This document shows, in pieces, positions 23,257 through 33,589 of a DNA stretch of 64,000 nucleotides (positions are counted from its first letter, which is position 1; every line of letters starts with the position of its first letter). Origin of the DNA: Telopea speciosissima (taxonomy: Eukaryota > Streptophyta > Magnoliopsida > Proteales > Proteaceae). The notes under the pieces were generated by a model that made no database searches, was not told the DNA's origin, and worked only from the letters and a program-made list of their open reading frames with translations. The stretch lies in assembly GCF_018873765.1 (NCBI RefSeq), contig NC_057926.1, positions 49,219,043-49,283,042 on the forward strand, in the 5' to 3' direction. The translations under genes and the position numbers were made by a program.

Positions 23257-23875
23257 ATGGGAATCTGTGAAGAAGATATATTTATAAACAGCTTGTTTGT
23301 CGAAGAAGCGTGGTTGTTAGCCAGGTCTCCCAGTGGGTGCGGAGACGTTGGAGTTGAAGCTCCAAGCTTCAGAATTCTTGAGAAAAAAATTTTGGGAGCA
23401 GTACTTCAATGTCCTAGAGAAATTGAAAGAAAAGCTTAAGGCATTGAATGGGGCCAAGGTACGTCTTTTTTTTGTTCACTTTTTTTTTTATTCATAAGAA
23501 TTTTGAACCTGACAGTCTGACTTTGTATTTAGGCTGAAGCGTCGATGAATGCTCGAGCCCTAAAGACTTTCATTGAAAAAAATCAGAAGTTGTCTGAGGA
23601 ATGTGCTAACCTCAGAAGTCGGTGTTCGAGGTTGGAGGAATGGGGAACGGAACTTATTCTTGGTGATTGTGTTAGGTATATTGGACTCATTATTTGAATT
23701 TATGTCTGAAATTTAGTGTTGTTGCGTGCCTACTCCTTCTTCTACTCATAGGAAGACCTGGCAAACAGCCCACTGTATCTTCGATGAAGAGGCGGATGGT
23801 AAAAAGTTTTTCTTTGGAGAAATACATGGTCTGCATTTGGAGAAATTTCATGAGTTTTTAATGCAATTGAACTAA
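23257..23875 (+). pseudogene. Coiled-coil protein gene of unknown function, probably decayed
   Basis: Three exons can be read: about 23257-23458, 23533-23675 and 23752-23875, with GT/AG borders and matching phases. They end in a stop at 23873-23875. The second exon and the end of the first encode a heptad-rich helix (KLKEKLKALNGAK, then ALKTFIEKNQKLSEECANL). Upstream the frame that opens at ATG 23257 is not the coiled-coil frame. A shift of one base between about 23335 and 23365 is needed to join 'EEAWLLARSPSGCG' to the helix, so the copy is either frameshifted or starts differently. The general layout recalls small uncharacterised plant coiled-coil proteins. I cannot give a function. Confidence 0.5.
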
Positions 23876-24232
23876 TAAACTGGAACTAAACTTATTTCCC
23901 ATGCAAGAAATCCAAGATTAGTGAGCAATAAATTCATGAAAATCACTAACAGGGCTGGACCATTATACAAAATGGGCTCACAGAGATTCACCTCTACCTC
24001 ATAGTTTTCTTAACAACTCTCTACAGTTATAGTTCTTGACAAACAAGCTGGCAGAGGCATAACAGAGCAAAGAGAGCATTAATACACCACAATATGTTGT
24101 AGCTAAGACCATTTTCCACTTCGTCTCCTGAGTTGCATCTTTGGGCTTCAATAAGATTAGCCTTTGTGCAAAATGAGAGAGAGAGAGCATACTTGAGTCT
24201 CCAATTGAGCTTTTAAAAAAACCCACCGAGCA

Positions 24233-24392
24233 AAACTTAACAGTTGCAGTGGAACGACTTGTGAGTCGCAGAGCCATTGCTTCAAGGGGGTATGCTTCCG
24301 AAAGACCAATTGTGCTGCAGTTTGCTAAACACAGGGCTTTCATTGAGGGCAATGCCAAGGCTTAACAATGCTTTTGCTCCAAACATTGTTAA
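24233..24392 (+). pseudogene. Plant defensin pseudogene A (exon 2 only)
   Basis: From ACT-TGT at 24257-24262 the frame reads as the mature part of a PDF2-type defensin (TCESQSH, FKGVC, NCAAVC). All eight Cys codons are still present (24260, 24293, 24311, 24323, 24353, 24369, 24375 and 24387). Lesions are TAA at 24326-24328, TGA at 24344-24346, a 5-nt deletion after 24361 relative to copy B, and an added Cys codon at 24278. No signal-peptide exon is found upstream; a copia fragment and other insertions replace that region. The 3' flank, including 'gaataaaatgcag', matches copy B at 31179-31290. Defensins are secreted, disulfide-rich antifungal peptides. This copy cannot make one. Confidence 0.85.
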
Positions 24393-24599
24393 TTCAATGA
24401 GATTTCAGAGGTTACCTAATAAGGGTTTTTCAATCCATGTCTGGAACTGCTGTGTGTGTATCCATATGGGAATAAAATGCAGTGTGCATTAGATTGCGTT
24501 TGTTAGTTTATCTGGGTTTACCATGTTGCCTATGTTGGTGGGTGTGTCTCACTTTGTTTTCTTTTCTATAAATAAATCGATTCAATTTTGGTTTTAAAA

Positions 24600-25790
24600 A
24601 TTGTCACTTGGAAGTGACAAAATGAGGTGTTTACACTTGAATGTGTATATCCTACCAATCAAGTACTTTTGAACTTCGATATAATAGCAAACTACAAGTT
24701 TTCATTTCCGTCACAATAGCGAGAATATTTATAGTTGAGTTTGATCCATGATGTGAACTTTTATACATGCAAGAATTGCAAGGACGAGAATGACAGCCTG
24801 TAACACTAAGAAAGCTAAAGCCAGAACAGAAAGCCCTACTGACTATGATTCAATGAAATTCCAGAGAAGAAAAGATGTTTCTTACGTGGCACCAAAGAAA
24901 GAATTCCAAGGAGTATAACAAGAACTTGATCTTTGTTGGCGAATTTGATTGAAGTAAGACAACATATCTATAACAATAAGAAGAAACATCATAATTTTAG
25001 GGAAAGAAAATTTATCTTAAAGGATTATGAAAGATAAATATTTACCAAATAAATTCATATGATTGGTTTCCTCGAATGTCGTAGTATTGGAAAGTTTCAT
25101 CATCATAATTCCTTCTCATATTTTAAAAAATAACATCCAAGTTAAGAGGAAAGCAAAAAAGAAAAAACAACTGTGAAAAATATTTGGGCAATGTTGTTAT
25201 AACCAAATATCTTGCAAACAATGCATGATATTTGGGCAATGAGTTGTTATAACCAAATATCATGCAAACAGTGCATGGTGAGTATATTGATTTGATATGT
25301 GTTATGAAAATTATATATTACGTTTTATTTTCTGTTATAAAATATTGATATTATGGCATTCATTAACTTAATCTATTTCAATTTTATGATGATTTATTAT
25401 TGTAAAAGGCTGGGCACACCGCCCGTGCACCACAATCTAGTGGGTGTTGTGTCCATCTCTCTCTCTCTCTCTCTCTCTCCCCCACCCCCCTCTTTGAAAT
25501 GACACCTTGCCCCTCTTGGATGATGCATGTGCCCCCATTGGTGCCGCTCGCTAGCTTACCGCATGCGGGTGGTATGCCTATCCCTCTCCCTTTTATTATT
25601 TACCTTTTTGAATATGCTCGCTAGCTTACCACACAGATGGTGTGCCTATCCCTCTCCCATTTATTATTTACCTTTTTGAATGAAGATCTTCTGGATGACT
25701 ATCAAGAAATGCCTTTTATAGTAATTGTTGAGAATCCTATTAATCTTGTTCTTTGGAACAATGGAATTATAAACACTATTCACTCGGATT
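24600..25790. other. Intergenic with short tandem repeats
   Basis: No gene is visible. A 48-bp unit is repeated twice at about 25182-25280 ('tatttgggcaatg', 'aaccaaatatc.tgcaaac'). A CT microsatellite runs at 25455-25480. A second unit of about 65 bp is repeated at about 25550-25680 ('ggtgtgcctatccctctccc'). Confidence 0.6.
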
Positions 25791-25799
25791 TTTATCTGC

Positions 25800-26450
25800 T
25801 CCATTACTGACAGGTTATGTCTTCTTGATGGGTGGAGGAGCTGTTTCATGGAAAAGTGTTAAGCAGACGATTATAGCTTCATCCACCATGCAGACATAAT
25901 TTGTTGCAGTTTTTTAGGCGACCAAGTAGGCAAAGTGGTTGAGAAATTTTATGCAGAACTGAAGATTGTTGACTCTATCTCTAAACCCTTGAGACTATGG
26001 TGTGACGACAACTCCGTAGTCATCTTCTCAAAGAACAACAAAAAGTGGGGTCATGGGCTTCATAATTTTGGTTATGGAGACCAACAAGGCAAAAACCCTG
26101 GCCACTCGTACTCGTACTAGGGCTAGTGCTAGTACGAGTGGTTCCCCCACCAGTCCCACTCCTAAAAGGAGGCGTCCGCCTAAACTAAAAAAGAAAGAAA
26201 CACAGGCCAAAAATAATGAAAATCAAACAGCTCAAAGCATATTGAGAAAAAATATCTTCTAGTCAAAGAGAATGTAACTGAGTGAGAGATTGATGTTGTA
26301 CACATCTCAACTGAGAAGATGATGGCTGATCTTCTCACTAAGGCTCTTTCAGTGGGAGTTTTCAGAGGTCATGTTACTAGCATGAGACTTATAGAGTCTT
26401 TTGATATGTTTGTTTAGTGGGAGTCTGTTTTCCCCTTTTGACTATTATTT
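25800..26450 (+). pseudogene. Copia polyprotein relic (RNase H end)
   Basis: Broken frames carry the C-terminal RNase H part of a Ty1/copia polyprotein: [17 protein letters not shown], then FYAELKIVDSISKPLRLWCDDNSVVIFSKNNK, read here in short pieces, and further on DVVHISTEKMMADLLTKALS (about 26290-26360). Stops at about 25897 and 25914 and a foreign segment at 26043-26210 interrupt it. No integrase or reverse transcriptase is attached, so it is a truncated remnant. Confidence 0.8.
26043..26210 (+). other. Foreign ~165-bp segment inside the copia relic
   Basis: Between 'ttctcaaagaacaacaaa' and 'aataatgaaaatcaaac', where copia RNase H should be continuous, lies a segment with a short palindrome ('cactcgtact' / 'agtacgagtg', about 26104-26140). 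It has an open frame rich in Arg, Thr, Ser, Pro and Lys (STSGSPTSPTPKRRRPPK). I find no target duplication. Its source is unknown. Confidence 0.4.
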
Positions 26451-26545
26451 GAGCTCTTTATTTGACCAGTGGTTTTGTATTCTTTTGTCATCTTAATATA
26501 TTTACTGGTTATGGTTTCATTATTTATTCTTATATGACATGTCTA

Positions 26546-26665
26546 GTGAAATGGCGGTTAGCCATAGACGGTATTAGCCAAAGATTCTGAAATGGCGGTT
26601 AGCCATAGACGGTATTTAACCAAAGATTCTAAAATGGTGGTTACCATGGGTGGTGAGCCAAAGTA
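26546..26665 (+). repeat. ~42-bp minisatellite, three copies
   Basis: The unit 'aaatggcggttagccataga' plus 'cggta..agccaaagattct' occurs twice almost exactly and a third time in degraded form ('aaatggtggttaccatggg'). It lies just downstream of the copia relic, where a 3' LTR would be expected. Confidence 0.75.
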
Positions 26666-26972
26666 TAGTATTAACTCAAGTTTATGTCGATTTTGCCCTA
26701 GTATGAGTTAATGTCAAAGTACACTACCTGTGAAGATGTTTAAGGTAAAGGACCTACAAAGAAAGAGCATTTACTTGGTGATCACTTGTTATGCTTTTGT
26801 TTCCTTGTTTATACATACACCCAAAGTGATTCACATTAATAGGTTATTTATGGTTGTGATGATAGAAAGTTGTATGCCGTATGTTGAGGCATGTTTTCTG
26901 CTGTCATTCAACACAAGTGGTTACTAATTGAATCAAAATGACTAGAGTGGAAGATTGAGACTTTGGTCAAAT

Positions 26973-29508
26973 CCTAGTGAGAGTGGAAAAACTCAAAAAA
27001 AACCTAAAGATTCGCAAAGTGTGATCTATGGTTAAAATTTCTCTTAAATCATTGTAGAAATATTAGAATTCCACATAATTGGCCCGATAAGCCCTCTTTG
27101 GGCTCTAGAAGGTATTTTTCTCACTTATCACTTTCTGTCCATATTTTCTAAGTTATATATGTAGATCAATACTGTTATGTAGACATTTAACCTATTTGAT
27201 CACCCGTGTAAGGGTTTTTGCCCTAACCTAGACCCCTTTTATAACATGTTCAAATACACCATGATAAATTACCATATATGCTATTCCTATGCAATATTAA
27301 TATAGGGGAAAAGATCCCTTCTTGATGGTGCCCACTACACCCTCTCACAAGGTACCATGAAATGACATTCTTGCCCCTTGGGTGGATACCGAGACATGCT
27401 CTCCCATTGGCACAGATGCTGGTTTAGAAACCATGTGACCAAGCAGACATCTCTTGCCCATTAATTTAATGTATACTTACATGTGTATTTTGAAATCCCC
27501 GGCCTCCGTTAAGATGTTGTTTTTTTTTAAAATACCCCTAGTCAGGTCATTGTGTTGTCGACCGTAGACATTGAATTTTGTCACCCTAAAGAATCAATCC
27601 CATGACAACAATAAAAAATACAAAAAAGCCAGTCAAATCAACACGTTTTCCTTTTCAACTGAAATGATACTCACCGAATTCCCATCTGATCCTTCCTTAG
27701 ACTGCACAAACCTGCACACCTTCATCCCCCAGAGTTGGGATCCTCTCCAATGAGCCATCTAACGGTTGGACTGGCAGTGCAAGCGTTGGGATGTGCACAG
27801 GCACACATCCCGACGTGCACCCAGTCAACCTAGCCGTTGGATGGATGCTCATTGGGTGCTCCTCATTGGAGAAAATCCGGACACCTCATCCCCCTCCATT
27901 GTAGACCCCACTCAAAATCAAAATAACAACGGACAACCCGGCTAGGCCCTTTCTCGATAATTAAGTTCCAAAGAATTAAGGGAGAAAAAAAAAAATTATC
28001 TCCCTCAAAATCTAAGACCTTTGAGGATGTAACCAAAGATTAATACCATCAACAACACTTGACTTTCTCCAACAATTTCTGTCGAGATTCCCTCGAAAAC
28101 CGAATTATTGCCCATTAAATACCAGTTGGACCCGTAATGTAACTAACGACTCCTCCTCAGCCTTGTCATCCCTTAATTTGCTAGCTGCGACCTCATCCAA
28201 TTTACAAATTAGGAAGCAACAACCCCTAAATTCTCGCCCCTTCGGCCTTCGATCCCCACCCTTTCATCTCTTTAAAACCTCCAAGCCCGTTTCATTCAAA
28301 TAAATATCTATGAATCGGATCTGTAGTATCACTAAAATTCCATTTTTACCCACTTTCAGGCCTCAGCCCGAAATCCTCGTTTATAAGGGTCAAATGTCTT
28401 TTTCTTTTTTTTTTTTTTTTTAATAAAAAACTCCATTGTTGACATAGATAACAACTGGCAAAATATAGGAGCACCTTAGAAATAGGAGCTCGATCTCCAT
28501 TGTTGGCATACAATGGTGTCAACCGAATCGGTTATGAAATTTGATACTCGAAACCGAACTTCTAAATCTTCTTTAACATTCCTACGTCCTAATAGTGTCC
28601 TTCACACACTCTCTCCTCTCCCCTAAACCATACGCATTTCTAAATCTTCTTTAAGATCTCTATCTCTCTCCCTCGCTATATATATATCCGATCTCCACGG
28701 TTTACTCTGTTTCTATTTCTATCCTTGTCTCCTCCTTATCACTCTCTGTATCTGATCTCCACAGTTTACTCTTATGTATATACATATTCCAACTTCTTTT
28801 TTTGAATTCGACGTTATAAATTAATTCTGTTTCAGTCTGACTCTTCTTTGATCCAAGTAGTGAACAGAACAGAACAGAACACATTATTATTTGTTTATTT
28901 CGGTACATAATTAAGGCTCTTATTACTGACTTTAAAGCTAAAACTCGCTCCACCGATCCTTTTTGAATCAAGGTAGTGGTGAAAGCCTACATCCATTTTT
29001 ATGCCCACCCTCAGCCCGTCTTCTCTCCCCCCAAATTAGTTACTCAACCACCCTGTAATATTTACTAACCGTAAGAGAATCAGATTCACACCTTCCGATC
29101 CTATAAATAGTTTTCTTGAACTTGCAGGTATACTGGGTTTCATTAATTTGAGATAACCTTTGGAGATTTGTGATTGTTTGCACCCTGAGATGACCGTCAG
29201 CAAAAACTATTATTATATCATTGACTGTTGAGGTCAAATTATTAAGCTCTCAAAGACAGATTGAGAAGGAAGAACTGGGATAAACATACATAGAGGGGAA
29301 GTGGTGGAAGAGTCTCCTCCTCTTCAACATTATGTATGTTTGTCTCCAGTTGTTGGTTTCACGTCATTGAGATAAACCAATTTTGTTAGACGGTCAAGCA
29401 TATATCGATCGATCGATCGTGTATATATAATTACGGAGAACCAATTATTCTTGATGAAGCAATACGTGCAAGAGAGAGAGAGAGACAGAGACACCATCGA
29501 GAATGTGA
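26973..29508 (+). repeat. Large direct duplication, unit B upstream part
   Basis: This is the counterpart of 17939-19730, in the same orientation, about 9 kb away. It contains the hairpin MITE copy 2 (27735-27885), an additional stretch of about 650 bp (28380-29000) absent from unit A, and the conserved 'cctataaatagttttctt' at about 29100. In unit B the sequence continues without the copia insertion into the defensin exon at 30053. Confidence 0.85.
27735..27885. repeat. Hairpin MITE, copy 2
   Basis: The arms 'ggatcctctccaatgag' and 'ctcattggagaaaatcc' pair, with inner complementary arms 'ggttggactggcagtgc' and 'acccagtcaacc'. It is the unit-B copy of 18690-18840 and so was carried along by the duplication. 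Confidence 0.7.
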
Positions 29509-30052
29509 AGGTTCTTCTTGTATCAACTACATAATCAAATTATTGTTCTAATACTCTTTTAATTTGCCTTTACACAATGAATTATTGAATTTTAATTTTA
29601 TTGTTTGTTTCTTTTTCGGTTATGAGATGTTGATGCTGTTGGGACAGAGTTAAAGTCATAAAGATCTATCATCTTCAGAAGGCCGGGCTAACTTTTGTGG
29701 TGCTTCAACCTATATGAGTACAGGTTGATCCCAACTACTCTAATCTTTTGTGCATTGAAAATCAGAAACATGATCATCAAGATTTAACAAATTCAGAAGT
29801 TGGAGACAAAAAGTTTTAAAAAGTTTGAATAATCAATTGAATCAGAAGAAGCAAAGCTAACTAATGTGGATTGTGGAGAGAGTACGTTGAGAACTGACAG
29901 GGTCCTAAAACCAAGGGATACTTTAACTATTGGGACCTTTATTAGGGTATCCACCCATTGATGATCTTGGGTATGTATGGCTTCTTTACTCTTATTTGGT
30001 TGCTCTCTTCAGTCACACACTACCAACTTCTCTCTCTCTCTGACTGACTTCA

Positions 30053-31178
30053 ATAGAGGGCAACAAGCGTTTGTTTTCAGCACTGTTCGTTCTCATGCTG
30101 TTTCTTGTGGCTACTGGTAACTACTCTTATTCCTTTACCTCTCTCTAAGTTTAGTACCATTTTTGTTTTCAACTTAAATTTCCTTACCAACTGATTCATG
30201 GTAATACAGCCATGGCATGTGATGAGCAGCTGATGACACTAAGAGAGAGTGTTAGCCAAGCTATTCTCTCGTCATAAACTCTTCATAAATTAAAGGGGGG
30301 AAAATCCTCTGCAATGTCCTAATCTTGCGGTGCAGACATTAGAGCACAACACACGGAAGATATGACATCCAATGTTGCCAAGCTCGAAAAGAAAGAAAAG
30401 AAAAAACTGCCTTGCATCGAGCTTGCACAGTTGGATGGAGCTTCTTCCACGTGTCAAGCTCTTAGGACCGCATTGCCATGCACCACCAAGGGTGACAGGA
30501 AGACTAGAGAGTTTTGTTTGTTTTCTCATGAGTTAAAACTGAACATAAAAAAGGTGACAGGAAAACTAGAAACTAGGTTTCTTATAAGAAAATCTGTTTG
30601 CTATGTCAAGTAAAAGAAGTAGGTATGTTAATGGGCTGAATAGCTCATATATTTTAGTTCCAATCTGATGCTGCAACATAGCTGACAAGGGTTTGGGCAA
30701 TCGGTACGGACCAAGGGTAAAAAGGTAATAAAATATGAAAAATCATGGGTAAATCTGTCTGATCCATCCGATCCAGATTGATCCCGATCAGTATCGGCCG
30801 AGACCGATACCAGAATACCAATACCGATGACTAAATCACTGTGCTCAGCCTCAGATGGTCACCAAGAATTCGGATATATTCATCCAATCCAGGGATGGGA
30901 TGGGCCTAGTTCTGGGCCTAAAGTTGGCCCATTAACACTACTAAGATTGAATTTTCAGATAACCTTCTTATGTTTAGACTAAATAAGTGCATGCTTTGTT
31001 GGTAGAAGAGAAGGGACCAAGAATGGAAGAGGCAAGGACTTGTGAGTAGCAGAGCCATCGTTTCAAAGGGGTATGCATCCTAAAGAGCAACTGTGCCGCT
31101 GTTTGCCAAACAGAGGGCTTTCATGGAAGGCAATGCCGAGGCTTCCGCCGCCGATGCTTTTGCACCAAACATTGTTAA
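30053..31178 (+). pseudogene. Plant defensin pseudogene B, two exons, two point lesions
   Basis: Exon 1 (30053-30116, 64 nt) encodes a signal peptide (NKRLFSALFVLMLFLVAT) and has the same length and phase as exon 1 of the intact gene at 62080-62017. The donor is GTAACT at 30117. Exon 2 (31009-31178) starts after an 'aag' acceptor and encodes the prodomain end (EEARTCE) and a mature region with all eight Cys codons (31041, 31074, 31092, 31104, 31134, 31155, 31161, 31173), ending at TAA 31176-31178. Two lesions disable it: the start codon is ATA (30053-30055), and a TAG occupies 31047-31049, where the family has Ser. The intron is about 890 bp, enlarged by later insertions. The family is antifungal. 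The copy looks recently lost. Confidence 0.88.
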
Positions 31179-31399
31179 TTCAATGAGATTTCAGAGGTTA
31201 TCTAACAAGGGTTTTTCAATCCATGGCCGGAACTGCCCTGTGTGCCTCTATGAATAAAATGCAGTGTGCATGAGATTGCGTCTGTTGGTTTATCTTGTGT
31301 TTACTGGTTTACCTTGTTGCCTATGTTGGTGGGCTTTCTCACTTTGTTTTCCATTTTATAACATACATCAATTTGATTTTGGTTTCAAAAGTTAAGAAT

Positions 31400-32880
31400 C
31401 CTTTTTCGGTTTGATTTTGTTTTCTTGAGTGAAACTGTCAAACCAAATTATTCATTTTCGAATCGAATAAGGAACCGGATAAATCATATTCTTTTTTAAC
31501 TATTCTTTTTTAATGTCTAGAAGATGTTTGGTGTAAAAAGTTGGTCTAAAGACCTAAAATAAGGCATAACTCGAATACAAATCAGGTCAAAATCGAATAA
31601 AAAACCGAGCCAATTAACACCCTTATTTGATAGGACTAAATCCTATGAAAACTGATCAAACTAAACTGGTCCAATGAAACTTAAAGAGTTGGTCTATTTA
31701 TTGCACAGATCAAACCAGCAAACCATAATTAGCCTGCGGTCCAATTTGGTTTCTTCTATTTTCATCAAGACCAGAAAGTATGGTTCATCACGTATATAAA
31801 AGTGTCAATGTCGAATTCAAGGATATTTGGGTACGGCTTAACTTGAGCCGGGTTTACTGCTATTAGCTAATGTCAATTAATAAGTTTCATAAAATTGCAA
31901 GTACATCATTCATCATAATCAAGGTTTTATCGGAATCGGTCAGAGAGGATTCTGCTTGGAATCGGCCTAAATCGGTTTAGGAATCATGAATCTAAACTAT
32001 TTTATGATGAAAATAAAATCGGCTTAGGAATTGAGAATTGGCCCATGAATCAGTCCGATTCAAGATGAATTATAAAGAAAATGACTAGGACTCGGTCAAT
32101 TCGGATCCGACTCAGTCGATCCGATTCCAATTCAGGAAGCAATGATTAGGAGCAGTGGAAATCAGGATTAATGTTAGTCGATTTCAATCCAAAGTAGCCA
32201 ATTGACCGATCTAATTCCCAATTTTTTTTAAACTATGGTTATAATGGCATTTTCACAAATTTTTCACTTTGAACTCACTTTTGAAGCACTTCAACAACTT
32301 GTTTGGAACAAAATTCAACTTGAATGAATTCAGGTACTTCTGAAAGAGAATAGAGATTCAAGATATTTCATTATCATTTTATTCAAGTTGCATGGAGTAG
32401 GGTTTAGTACAATAAATTACAAAGACACCTTTGGTAGACCAACACACACTATAATACCCTCTGGTCATGTTGATGGTGGGTAGTCAAAATCCAACAAGTT
32501 GCGCCAGCTATCGGGTTGTGCCGTTTTCCAGACACAAGAATACATGAAAATACTATCCTACCCCCTTAAAATATAAAAAATCACATCTATGTTGATGTTC
32601 CTATATACGCTCTCATTGACCCCGTAAAATCATTGTTGCTATTTTTTATGAAGTGAGACTTTTTCTAACTTCTCTTAATTCCATTTTTCAAGCAAATTAA
32701 GTAGGGAGGGAAGTTGTGAGGTATTTGACCATTATGGTTACAAAACCGTAGAAGGCTAGAGCTATAAAATCAATCACCAACATTTCTCTAGCATGTATTA
32801 ATTCTGCCATAATCAGAACTCACTTTTGCTTCAATTTTGATTTTATTGTTCTTTCCTTTCGCCTCTCATTCTCTCTATCT
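31400..32880. other. Intergenic with degenerate 'atcgg' repeats
   Basis: No gene is visible. About 31920-32220 is full of 'aatcggt', 'cgattc' and 'gatccga' words on both strands, similar to 30770-30830, 7020-7180, 33290-33370 and 60890-61100. A TATA-like 'tataaaat' at about 32765 precedes the F-box relic. Confidence 0.5.
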
Positions 32881-32903
32881 TTTATACTCACTCTCATAGA
32901 CGA

Positions 32904-33146
32904 ATGGAGGCAACCCCACAATGGTCGGAGCTTCCAGAAGAATTGATAGAGAAGATTGCAAAGTGCCTGAATCATCATCGCGATTATATACGATTTCGAG
33001 CAGTTTGCGTTTCATGGAAATCTGCGGTTCCCAAAAACCCCACCCACCTACCTTTGTTCCCCCACTTAATGACCTATGATGATTCTTGGAACCCATTTTA
33101 TAAGAGACCTGGCGTATGCACCCGTCCATGGGGTTATTGCGATTAA
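32904..33146 (+). pseudogene. F-box gene fragment
   Basis: The first about 50 codons match the F-box of the intact gene at 36226 (WSELPEELIEKIAKCL, then RAVCVSWKSAVPKNP.HLP). After about residue 57 the sequence departs, and a stop follows at codon 81. The DUF295 part is missing. It is a truncated paralogue, about 3.3 kb upstream of the full gene in the same orientation, so a local duplication followed by loss is likely. Confidence 0.85.
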
Positions 33147-33420
33147 CTACTATTCCTGTATCGAATTTCAATTTTGATTTGTGAAAGGTTTTAAGTGATA
33201 ATAAATACATCGGTATCAGGAAAAGGTTTCTCTAGGGTTATTTTTTCTATTATGGGCAGCGTTTCAAAACACCAAATTGAGGTTCTTTTTTTCTATTTCC
33301 AACCTGAATCAGATTGGAATTGATCGGAATTGGTCTCCAAGGACCTAGTATCATCAGCTTTTAGATCTAAAATCTCATCGATTCTACGGTTCCTTGGCAT
33401 GCGTCATGGATCATTATCGT

Positions 33421-33580
33421 CTCCTGTTTCTGTCAGGTACAGTGGTCCAGCTCCTCTCATAGGGGGCGGGAAATGACGATCTAACCCCCTGCCTAAACAC
33501 ATTGCCTGAGGGAGGTTAAAACGTCATTTCCACCTCCTTGTGAGAGAAACTGGACCACTGTACCAGACAGGGAACAGGAC
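33421..33580. repeat. Hairpin element (dispersed family with 'aaatgac' core)
   Basis: The arms 'tacagtggtccag' and 'ctggaccactgta' pair exactly and extend outward ('tcctgtttctgtc' / 'gacagggaacagga'). The core reads 'aaatgacgatctaaccccct'. A second copy lies at 49455-49612. Confidence 0.75.
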
Positions 33581-33589
33581 AGGAAAAAA

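Noticed and set aside
23999-24358. 119-codon minus-strand frame
   Set aside because: It is the antisense of defensin pseudogene A and its flank. The plus strand has the eight-Cys pattern, which explains the region better.
25455-25490. CRISPR-like short repeats (CT run and the nearby two-copy units)
   Set aside because: These are a microsatellite and simple two-copy tandem repeats without spacers of constant length. The window is plant nuclear DNA.
30210-30278. A short exon (MACDEQLMTLRESVSQ) right behind the defensin B signal exon
   Set aside because: At first it looked like exon 2, because the acceptor and phase fit. The true exon 2 with the eight-Cys pattern is at 31009-31178, and this piece has only one Cys.
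30362-30613. Two overlapping frames of about 80 codons on both strands (30290-30613)
   Set aside because: They lie inside the enlarged intron of defensin pseudogene B and show no domain.
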